DNA from: Strigops habroptila
Taxonomy: Eukaryota; Chordata; Aves; Psittaciformes; Psittacidae
Reading direction: 5' to 3'
Length of the DNA: 64,000 bases
Assembly (NCBI RefSeq): GCF_004027225.2
Contig: NC_044282.2
Coordinates: 74,348,287-74,412,286 of the forward strand
Position numbers and translations under genes: made by a program
In this document: in pieces, positions 22,275 through 34,999 of the stretch
How positions within the stretch are numbered: position 1 is the stretch's first letter
How the letters are laid out: each line of letters starts with the position of its first letter
The notes under the pieces: generated by a model
What the model was told of the DNA's origin: nothing
Database searches by the model: none
The model's input: the letters and a program-made list of their open reading frames with translations, nothing else

Positions 22275-25200
22275 ATGAATCGAGGGTTGATACTGAAGTT
22301 AGAGAATCTGGTGCAGTTACGTGGTGCTTGTCGGCAGCTGTGGACTCTGTCCTACAGGAAAGTTTCCAGAGCACAATGGAAGCCTGTGCAGTCATCTGCA
22401 CATCCCGTGGGATCCGTCCTTCTGTATCCACACTTCTGGCAAGAAGACAAATCAATCAGTATCGCCTTATCGCAGCGCAGACATCTAGCTACAAAGGAGG
22501 TGATTAACAACATCCAGAGATCTCTGGGTTTATGTGGAAAGTGCAAGAGCTCAGTTTGAGGGTTTTAATTACCAAAAAAAAGAGCTTTATTAATGAACAT
22601 AGAGAAGCTTTTATAAATGTATAAGACAAAATGTACTTAATATATGACTGCACTGTGACTTCCTCTCAAATGTTAAAGTGCTTATACCAGCAGCATCATG
22701 AATCCTGCAGAGGCAGGAGCAAGTTATTACAAATAGAAATGAAAATCATTTTGTTAATTTTTCCCCTAGTTTTGAAATATTCAAAATTAAGAAAGATTAA
22801 ATATAGTATGCTGTACATTTTAAATATTCATTTGTTTATCATAGTTCATTAGTATCATAGTAAAAAATACGTGTTTACATCATATGGCTTGATTATTTTT
22901 TTTTATATCAATGATTTACATCATTGTCTTTTTAATACTGTTTTTATTATATCTTACTTTATGCCAGCTGTGTGTTCCTATATATGTGTCTAATTCCATA
23001 TAGGAGAAAAAGAAGAATAAAAAGATACTGCTGACGAAAGGTGAAGTGGAGATAAAGCAGAAGATGACTATTGAGGAACTTGCACAAGCTATGGGTAAAG
23101 ACGTAGGTGAGAGCCTGCTCTGTTGTTTGAGATCAAATGAAACACAGCAGTTAAAATCTGTCAGGCCACTTTCAAGAGTGGCAAAGGGAAAGATGTCCAT
23201 GATGGTGTTAGTCAGTGGTCGTTAATCTCTCCCTTAGCAAGGTAGATTGTACCCATACCAAAGGAAATATCGGTAGACTAAAGAGACAAAAATCAGGCTG
23301 TCCAAATTACCAGGCAAGACACTTTAATGTGAAGAAGCCAGGACTCTCTTCCATCTCCAGCAGAAAGGTTTCAGATCCATGTGGGCTGCTCTTCATGACT
23401 CTGTTTCCTGAGTGCTAAATTATTCTGGAAGGAAAAACACTGCACCCTGGTTTGTCAGAGCTGGACCCCTGTGTGTAAAGAATTCATGGCTAAAGAGAAA
23501 AGGCATAAAAGAGCTTCAATCTGTAATCCAACCCTTGGGTCTTGGGTTCAGGAGCAGTATGTATTTCATTAAAACAAGTCATTTGATTAACTGGGAATGG
23601 GAAGGACTGGTCTGGAAACACTCACCTCTTTAAGTGACTGTCCAAACAGCAGGGTTACAGAAGTAGGCTTGTTCTTCTGACCCATGAACCATTCTGGGTT
23701 CTACAGCAGCTCACCTTCACCAGTTTTCAGTGATGTTTTGGGGGTTATTGGCATGTTTTGACTATTGACATTTGGAATAATTCCATACCTATATAATACC
23801 AGTCTCCAATCTCTTGTTATCCAGCTGGGTACTTTTTCTGGCAAACTCCCCTCTCAGCAATGAGGAGAGAAGCAGAAAAGTCTATTGTGTCTTGCTGTAC
23901 ATTTCTGAGATAGATTTGTAATGGTACTTAGGTTGGTGTGCAGCAATTTTTGACTAGTGCATTATGTTCTGTATTCCTACTACCAAAGCAAGGGGCATAT
24001 GAACAGATTTGTCAAATTTCCTCTCTCCTTGAATCATTTCTTTGCTGTTTGGTTTAAGTGAATTTCAGTTGTTTCCTTCTTAGGGGTTAATGGAAAAGCA
24101 AGCTCTGAAAATCTGAGTGAAAAATAAGATTGTAGCATCTAATAAGTCAGTCATTTTCAGTAAATGTTTCTCAATCAAGTTCTTCTCTGAGTCTGTAGCA
24201 TAACAGGGACTTGCAGGTAAATCGAAAGGAAAAATGCTTTGTGCATGATATTTACTAGCATGATATAAACTACTAATGAAAAAGTCTTAAACTGTATGAA
24301 GTGGGATGTTTTTGTCCCACATGTTTTTGTGGTTGTAATTGTTAAATGTCTTTATCTTTTTACAGATCATATTTATGAAGCGCTGCTATACACAGACATT
24401 GACCTTGATTCACTAGAACCAGATTCCATTTTATATGAAGACCATATCAAGCTGATAGTTAAAAAATCAGGAATGAAGTATAGATCAGCAAAACTGAAAG
24501 AGGAAAAAGGAAGAGAAAACACAGATGCTGTCAAGAGGTAAGTTGTGAACTGTTCTTTTTAGTTCTTATCCTGCTTGTTTTTCATTCACTGTATTTCCTT
24601 TGTTCTGACGATATGTTGGTAATATCTGATACAGTCACAATCTGGTAATATTTAAAAGGTGAGTTTTACTATTTTGATTTCTTTGGCCATAAAGTTGATA
24701 CTCAGATTTGATTTGGTTTAGGTGAGCTTTTTCTATGCTGTTTCCTGAAGAACAGCAGATTCTTCTTTGCTCTACTGAATTGCTGTATTGATTGCTGCAG
24801 CAGTAAGACTGAGTACTAACAGAGCTAACTGTGGGGTGTAGCTGGGAGTTGTGATCACAGTAGAGAGCCTTACCCATTCATCACTGCCTTTGGTAAATGG
24901 CTCTTTGTTAGCCATAGTGGGTGTGCATGTCACTCAATGAACTTTTGGGGTATTTACAAACCACCTCTTTGTTCTAATTATAGGCCTCCTGCAGACCCAG
25001 CAGTACTAACCCCCAGGCCCCCCGTTGTTACCATCTTGGGCCACGTAGATCATGGGAAAACAACCTTACTTGACAGCCTGCGAAAAACTCAGGTGGCTGC
25101 AATGGAAGCAGGAGGCATCACCCAGCACATTGGTGCCTTCCTTGGTATGAACCACGTGTACGTGCTTGTGTAGAAAACAGCTTACTCTCCATCTTGCATC

Positions 25201-28200
25201 CCGGGCTGACTTGCTGCCAGTTCATTGGGGAAGAATGCTGCAACATAAACAATGTATATGTGAACAGTGAAAAAGGAAACGTCAGTTGTGAGTGATAACT
25301 GTGTAGATGGAACTTAGAAGTGGATTGTCTGCACAGCTGAAATTATACTTAGACCATTTTAAGTGTTCAAGGCCAGGTTGGACACAGGGGCTTGGAAGTG
25401 GTCTAGTGGAAGGTGTCCAGTGGAACCTGCTCTGGTGGAAGGTGTCCCTGCCTGTGGCTTTAGATGAGCTTTAAGGTCCCTTCAGCCCAAACGAGGCTGG
25501 GATTCTGTTCTGTTTTATGGAGGATCCCAGGACACTTTTTCTTTCCCGAGGAGTTAAAAGCAGCTTTGACCTTTTGCCAACAGTGTCTGCCTAAAATATG
25601 TCATTATTATTAAAAACAGTTCTTAAAGGGGTGATGCTTGATTTACAGTAGGTCAAATAAAGCTCTGAGAAATGTTGATTTTAAATGTACCATACCCATT
25701 TGTTCACAGTGCATTTGCCTTCCGGGGAAAAGATAACTTTCCTGGATACTCCTGGACACGCAGCTTTTTCAGCCATGCGAGCAAGAGGTACCCATGTTAC
25801 TGACATTGTCATACTGGTTGTAGCAGCAGAAGATGGAGTAATGCAACAAACTGTAGAATCCATTCAACATGCTAAAAATGCAGGAGGTAAGGTGTTCACC
25901 TTGTTAATATTACACTTTCAAGTGCAGGCCCAGTACTCAAAGTTAATGCAAATGGTGTGTGTTGCTGTGCAGTTCAAATAGTGAGTGCTTTGCAAATGTT
26001 CATTTATCTCTCAAAAGAAACTCCTTGCACTGGAATCTACAGACTTGGGAAGTAACTGTTGTAGTTCCCTTCCTTCTCCTCTGGGCGGGTGTTTGAGAAT
26101 GGACTGAATGTTGCAGTAATGCATAAAGATACTAACATACTAATGGTTTCGCAGATCTTGCAGGTTTGTGAGAAAAGAACTTGTAGGGGGTCTGTGTGTG
26201 GGTTGTTGTTGGGGGTTTTTTCCCTAGTAAGATAACTCCTCCACCTTAGCCGTGGTAGTTCAGATCTCAATGGCTACTCAGGGAATAGGTGCCAAGCGAG
26301 GTCCTGTGCTCTGAGTGGTCATAACTTGCTCTAACCTTTTGTTGCAGTTGCGCTAGTGGCAGCAAGTTGTGGTTAGGTTGGTAATGAGTGAGTTTGTTCT
26401 CTTTTTAGTTCCTCTTATCCTCGCCATTAATAAATGTGACAAACCTGAAGCTGATCCTGAAAGAGTGAAAAAGGAATTGCTGGCCCATGATGTGGTCTGT
26501 GAAGAGTTTGGAGGTGATGTTCAAGCTGTAAATATTTCTGCGCTCAAGGTAAAGTTTTGGTGGAAAAATGGTGTTCTGGGGTATCTAATATGTGCATACA
26601 GCTGCAATTTGTTTGTCAGCTGGAAAATAAAATGCTTATTTTCTTGGTATTTGATGCCTTACCATGAGCTAAGTGCTGCTGGCTCTCACCAGAATTATGT
26701 GAAGCATCCTCCTATCATATTTTGAGGGTCAGACCTTCAATGAGCAATAATATGTCAGTTTTCTTCTGGGTATTTTTTCAGGTTAATCCTAATTGCTGTT
26801 TCCTCATATATCTGCTCACTGTATAAAATCAGAGTGGAGGTTGTTGATAGTGCTATGCAGGAAGAGGAAAATTCAAATGAGGGTAAATGATTATTTTCCT
26901 AACAGATGCCTAATCACAGGAATGTAGTTCTGTAGTGATCTTACAGGATTTACCATCATCCCAACAAACAACTGAGAGCTAAAGAGTGAAAATTCAAGTA
27001 AAATCAGGACTTTAGTTTTGTGGTGGCCAAAGCAGCTTTGTCCAAACTGCTGCAGCAGCATCTTAGCTTATTGCTGACTTTCTAAATGCATCCCAAGTAA
27101 TTTTGTAAGCTTTCACCTTTTGAAGTCGTGTCCTTACTCTTTAGAACAGGCATACATAAAAATGGCTTCTCCATTCACCTCTGTAGCACACGTTGTTGCC
27201 CTGATTCGTGTAGATCTGGATCTGCTGACTGACAGTTAGCTCGTGGTATCTGTTCTCAAAAATAAAATGTAATTAGAACAAAGAGGGGGAAAAGAGAAGA
27301 AAACAGACCAACAGTTTTGTCTCTATGATGTCCTGGGGTCCTGACTGGGTGGTGGATGTCATCAAGTTTCAGTTTGGGTGTTTTGGTTGGTTAGTTGGGG
27401 TTTTGGGGGGCTGTTTGGTTGTGTTTGGCTTTGTTTCTCAATTTGCATTCCTAATACACTTGTAGCAGAATACTGCGAGGTTTGTTTTTTAATATATATA
27501 TTTTTCTCTGTGTGTATGGTTTATACAGGGTGAAAACCTGGTGGTTTTAGCAGAAGCAACAGTTGCTTTAGCAGAGATGTTAGAACTGAAGGCAGATGCC
27601 ACGGGTCTGGTAGAGGGGACTGTAATCGAGTCTCGCAAAGACAAAGGGAAAGGGTAAGTAACCTGCTGCCTTTCCAGCTTTAATGAAGCAATTTTAACAG
27701 TGCAGAGATGCTGTTCAGCTGGTTTGTACCTCAGGATTTATGTTTAACATTGAACTCGTTGTTGTTGTTAAACTGTAACCGTTTCTTTACAGTGTTTGTA
27801 ACTAAAGCATCGAAATGTTATTGTACTGCATGAGAGGCAGAAAACGAAGTTATAAACTGATAGTGCAAAATTCATCATATCACTGAAATGAAATCCTGTA
27901 AGCACAGGAAACAGCTTAAAATGCTACAACAGATGCAAATTTTTTAAGTTTCATTAAAAAATAGGAATGATGAAGTTAATATTCATAATACATACACAAT
28001 TTTTTGTGAGTTATGTGTAACATGACATTGTGCTCTTTTAAAAGGAACCTATAGTCCCTTTGCAGGTTCTCTGATAACAAGGTGTGATTTGCCCTCTAAA
28101 AATGAACTGAATTGTAGAAAGTTGTTGGGGTTTGGGGTGTTTTTTTGGTGGTGAGTTCACTTAATGTGCTAAATGTGTTTGCTTACCAAAGCTAACTGCA

Positions 28201-31200
28201 AAAAAGGGGAGAAGACTCACTTTAATTTTGCCTGTTATTTTTCTCCTCCGCTCTTCACTAGTCCACTTACCACAGCCATCATCCAAAGAGGAACTCTGAG
28301 AAAAGGCTGTATTCTGGTTGCAGGGAAGACGTGGGCAAAAGTGCGTTTCATGTTTGATGAGAATGGCAAAGCTGTAGATGCAGCCTCTCCCGGCATCCCA
28401 GTGGAAATCATGGGCTGGAAGGAGGTCCCTTCGGCAGGAGATGAGATCCTCGAAGTAGAATCTGAGGTACAGAAAGATCTCTTTAATGGAAAACTCACAC
28501 TGCAGTGAGGTGGAGGGGAAGGAGCTGAGGAAAAAATAAGTGTTAGATTTCATTCTAAATAACCTGGATAATCTGGTCAAAGATGAAGGCTGAGAAGAGT
28601 ATTGAGACCTGAACTAGGTGCTCTGAAAGAGGAATATCCAGGATATGTTCTGTGTTCCCTTCCTAAAGGCAGAGAAGACTTTTATATGATCATACTGTCA
28701 TTCTACCTGGGGAACAATCCACTGCTTAATTATATCAGTGTTTTAATTTTAGAATGAGAGAACTAGTTTCTGTCAAGAGTATGCATAAAATAAAGCCTGA
28801 AATAGGTGTGGTGAGAGCTGGCCAAATACCACATGGAATAATGAACAATAATTCTCTTCTGCAATGCAGTTACCGTAAGAATAAGCCTTGAGTCATGCTG
28901 TAGCCCAGGGAAGAAGCTGTTGTGCTCATTCTCTGCCATCCTTGCAGCAAAATCTATTGTTAAATGTGAAAGTAAATGAGGGAGCGTGTAGAGAAGATGC
29001 AAAATGCTGAAGCTGCATTCATGTGAAGTTCTCTGGTGCAGTGCTGTGAAAGGTAATGTTTCTGTCTTCCTGCCCAGCAAAGGGCCCATGAAGTTGTGGC
29101 TTGGAGAACCTACGTTGAACAACAGGAGAAGCTGAAAAAGGATGTGGAAGTTATTGAGGCAAAGCAAAGGGAGCACAGGGTGGAATACGAGAAGAAGCAC
29201 CAGCAGCTAGCCCATCTGACCTGGAGGCAGAGGAAGGCCGTGCTGTACAAGGCCAACAAGCATGTCATGTTTTTAAAGCCTAAAGAGAAAAGAGAGATGG
29301 ACGAAAATGTGCTATCGGTAATTGTTAAAGGTGCTGCTCTATTCTGTTTAAACATTGGTTTTGTGCTTCTCAAATGCTCAGTCTGAAGCATAGCACTAAA
29401 CTAGTAAGAACATTGTGTTACCAGCAGTTTGATCAGTGCAAACCTGAGCAGGTTATTGAGCCTCTCTCAGTAAGAGGAAGGGTATCCAAAAACATCCAGT
29501 GGTCAGGATGCACTTCCAGCAGGGACAGAGCAACAGGAAAATTATAAGCCTGACCCCCTTACCCAGGAACTCCTGAGTAAAACCCATATAAGTGTCTCTA
29601 GATATAAATATATATTAAAAATATACATATTAAAAGAATGAAATACAAGCTATATGAGCAGCAGTACTGCATCAGCAAAATGAAGGACAAGAATAATTAT
29701 GTATTAGTTAAAGTGGGACAGAGGGAACTTGGTTTGACCTCATATTTAGTGATACACAGTGACAGCAGTAGCTGATGAATCATGCAAACCTGACCCGAAA
29801 ATGACTGCAGATGTAGATCCTCTGGTGCTATTGTATTTATTGAGTTCATTTTTGGAATTAATAGACTTGTTAGGAGTGTTTTAACATACCGCTGAAAATA
29901 CAGTAAGAACGATGGATGTCAAAAGACTTCCTGTTGTATAGTGTGGAGTTGTCATGTGCTTAGTTCTACTTCAGTGTTTCTCTGATGAGTACAAAGTGAG
30001 CAATGCTTCTGTTTATACACACAGGTGATGTGGATGGATCTGTTGAAGCTATTCTGAACATTCTGGACAGCTACGATGCTGACAGTGAATGTAAACTGGA
30101 TATCGTTCACTTTGGAATGGGAGATATCAGTGAAACTGATATAAGTCTTGCTGAAGCATTTAATGGTGCGTGTTTAAAATGGATTTACAATTAGTACAAA
30201 CTCTTTATAGAAATGGGTAGGACTCATTCTGGTTTTGTTCTCTCAATAATAATTAGCGGCATCAATAAGGTAAACTTATATCTTAAAAATGTTTCCTTCA
30301 ACATCAAACAGTGCAGGTGGGGGAGGCTAGAAACACCACGAAACTAGAAGAATTGTTGAATTGTTAAGGTTAAACTCTGACTCTTCACTCCGGTTGTTTT
30401 ATGATGCTTAAACAGGGTAAAGCTAGAAAAGGTTACAGAAGAATTCCCTTTTGCTCAGGAAGGTAATTGGAAAGACTGTTGGTAGTTGTTGCCGTATGTA
30501 CCCCGTAATGCTCGCCTGCTGTAGATCATGGGGTCATTGGACATGGGGTAGTCCACAGGTGGACAAGAATGATTTAAAAGTTCACTTCCAGCTTGATTTG
30601 GACAACCAAGCTGTTTTCCCAGCCCCAAAATGGGAGGTTCTTACCCTTCACATGAGCTCTGGTGAGTTGTAAGCTTTAGTTTCTGCTTTGATAACCTCCA
30701 GTTCCGTCACAGGCAAACATTCTCTGAGGGCTTTTTTAGCCATTAGTTTTGATTCAAGGTTAGTAGCAGTCCATGTGCGATAGGGGGAGAAGTAAATGGT
30801 TTCTCCTTAAAAGGGAAGTAGTGAAACACTGTTTCTTGTTTTGCTAACCACTAATTCTACCCTGTGCTGCAAGTGCAACATTACAGAATAGACTTACTGG
30901 TGAAAGAGTGATCTCTTGTAGTCCTATCACTTGCTGATTGTTTTATTTACCAGGTGTTATATTTGGATTCAGTGTGAAAGCCAATGAAACTATTAAACAG
31001 CTGGCTGCTAAAAAGGGAATAAAAATTAAACTTCACAATATCATCTACAAACTTGTTGAAGACTTGAAAGAGGAGTTGAACAGCAGGCTGCCCCCTTCTG
31101 TGGTGGAGAACACAGTAGGTGAGTATTCATGGACTGAGAAATTCTTGCTTCCTAGTGTGGTCTAAGGTTTATTCTCCAATGAAGTGTTCCTGTTGTATCA

Positions 31201-31790
31201 AGTATTTAATATTCTCCTATAGCTCTTATAAAGCTTGGTCAGTGGAAGAGTATAGCTTGCTTCTGCTTACTGCCAGTTTGCTATTCTCATCTACCTCATA
31301 CAACTTTTTCCTTTCAGGGGAAGCTTCTGTTCTCAACATCTTCTCTGTAACAGTAGGAAAAAGCAAAATCCCAGTCGCTGGATGCAGGGTACAGAAGGGG
31401 TTGCTGGACAAGAAAATGAAGTTCAAGTTAATCCGCAACAAAGATGTTATTTGGAAAGGTAAGTGGCATTGCCACAAAACAGGAATTGTGTCCAGACATT
31501 GTTGGTGCCCTGTGACATTAGTGCAAAATATGTCATAATCACAACAGAAAGGCAAACCAAACCACTTCTTATTCTCTGCTGTTAGTGACTCTCTTTCTTT
31601 GATGCACTTTCTCTTTGTAGGATCTTTATCATCACTGAAGCATCTTAAAGATGACGTCCAGGTAATAAAAGCAGGCATGGATTGTGGATTGAGTTTGGAC
31701 AAGAATGTAGAATTCATTATTGGAGATAAAATTATTTGTTATGAGGAAAAAGAAGTTCCACAGACAACTTCCTGGGATCCAGGATTTTAA
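22275..31790 (+). CDS. MTIF2: MTIF2, mitochondrial translation initiation factor 2 (725 aa)
   Basis: A GTPase that brings formyl-Met-tRNA to the mitochondrial ribosome and promotes subunit joining. Thirteen coding exons: 22275-22499, 23004-23106, 24366-24537, 24984-25144, 25710-25886, 26409-26548, 27529-27653, 28262-28466, 29078-29330, 30025-30165, 30954-31118, 31318-31458 and 31621-31790. All phases agree, giving 2178 nt and 725 aa against 727 in human. The N-terminus ([12 protein letters not shown]...) is Arg-rich and acid-poor, as in a mitochondrial presequence. G-domain motifs: G1 GHVDHGKT (186-193), G2 GGITQHIG (210-217), G3 DTPGH (233-237), G4 NKCD (287-290), G5 SALK (323-326). Exon 29078-29330 encodes a charged linker within which the mitochondrial factor has its insertion. 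The C-terminal IF2 domains end TTSWDPGF. Exon 29330 uses an atypical donor (GTGCTG). Confidence 0.97.
24984..26548 (+). CDS. MTIF2: MTIF2 exons encoding the GTPase core (G1 to G5)
   Basis: Three exons, 24984-25144, 25710-25886 and 26409-26548, carry all five nucleotide-binding motifs in order. The first holds the P-loop GHVDHGKT and the G2 segment GGITQHIG, the second [15 protein letters not shown], and the third NKCD and SALK. The catalytic His of DTPGH is present, so the protein should be a competent GTPase. Confidence 0.95.
25362..25520 (+). mobile_element. CR1 3'-end fragment, plus orientation, in an MTIF2 intron
   Basis: 'gtgttcaaggccaggttgga', 'cacaggggcttgg' and 'gctttaaggtcccttcagcc', ending 'gggattctgttctg'. 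There is a short internal duplication of the 'tggaaggtgtcc' block. It is heavily truncated and lies between the exons ending 25144 and starting 25710. Confidence 0.85.
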
Positions 31791-31845
31791 AAGGCATTAA
31801 CACTAAAGGACATGTATTGTTCCTGGCTGGCCTTCAACTCTTAAC

Positions 31846-31851
31846 ATTAAA
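31846..31851 (+). terminator. MTIF2: Possible MTIF2 poly(A) signal (ATTAAA)
   Basis: ATTAAA about 55 nt after the MTIF2 stop codon. There is no canonical AATAAA close by, so this variant may be used. The rest of the 0.7-kb gap to the RPS27A 3' end shows no gene. Confidence 0.4.
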
Positions 31852-32463
31852 TGGACTTTCAGAGATGCACATGAGCTTCTTTATATCTGCGGTTATGTAA
31901 AAATGTCCTGCTTTTAAATCTTGGCAGCAACCAGCTTACCTCATTGGAACATGGGATAACCTGTAACAATTGATAGCAAGCAGCTCAAGTGTGTGAAACC
32001 ATTACACTCTGTTTATGATGACTCTGTGTTGGTTCCAAACAGCCACAACATCTTTTTCCTCCCTCCCCCCACAGTGCTGCTATACAATTTCTCAGTATGT
32101 AGTAGGACTCTACTACCCTTTTCTCTAACAACATTGAGCATTGCAGACATGACTTCAGACCTCTTAATCTCCTATTTTCCCAAACTATCTGTACTGTTTA
32201 CTGCTTTGTTTAAAGAGACCACTTCCAAGGTTAGCCAGTGTCATTTTTTTTCCCCTCTGCCATTGCTACCGGTTATCTCCTTTCAAGAAGCCATAACCAA
32301 CCAAGGCCGCTCTTTAAAGTTGCTGCTTCAATGTAGGAACAAACTACTTCATCCTAGCTGGCAGCCAGCATCCAGTTTCACAGATCTTTCCTGCTTATCA
32401 GAGAGGAAAGACAGCGCCACAGGAAGCAGAAATAACTCCTTAAACCACACAGAAGTTCAGATT

Positions 32464-32469
32464 TTTATT
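32464..32469 (-). terminator. RPS27A: RPS27A poly(A) signal
   Basis: AATAAA on the minus strand (TTTATT on plus), about 12 nt after the stop codon. This gives the very short 3'UTR usual for ribosomal-protein genes. Confidence 0.8.
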
Positions 32470-32480
32470 GTCTAGTACAT

Positions 32481-34604
<2,124 letters not shown>

Positions 34605-34678
34605 GGCGAGGCCGGCACCTGCGGCGGGGGACAAGGGGGAGCCGCGGCCACGCGTGCGGCGGCGGAGCGAGGCCTCAC

Positions 34679-34714
34679 CCGCGGCTTCCTGCCGGAATGG
34701 CGGCTCCGAGAGAA
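34679..34714 (-). other. RPS27A: RPS27A noncoding exon 1 with TOP-like start
   Basis: On the minus strand, a donor (GCGG|GTGAGG) ends this exon at 34679. Upstream lies a pyrimidine-rich TTCTCTC (near 34708-34715) suited to a 5' TOP start. GCCGCCATTCCGG just inside the exon resembles a YY1/ETS element, common in ribosomal-protein promoters. The 5' boundary is approximate. Confidence 0.55.
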
Positions 34715-34999
34715 CGCGGCGCCGGCACGCACGGGGTTCCTCTCGCCCGCGCCGAGGGGCGGGACTACATATCCCAGCATGCCCCGCCGGGGCCAGCCGC
34801 GCCGCGGGCTGCCGGGAGCCGCAGTCCAGGCCGAGGGGCACCATGGGAGTGGTAGGCGGGGCTGGGCGCGGCGGGAGCGCGGCTCCCACAGTGCACCGCG
34901 GCCGTGAGGGGAGGAGGAGGGCGGCGGTGAGGGGAAGAGGGAGGGAGTTGCTCTGTACATCAGAGCCGCGCCGGAGGAGGGGGTTGTGTGGGGAATGAG

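Noticed and set aside
31993-32475. 160-codon open frame on plus between MTIF2 and RPS27A
   Set aside because: It lies in the MTIF2 3' flank and ends at the RPS27A 3' end. Low-complexity Leu/Ser/Pro composition and no family match.
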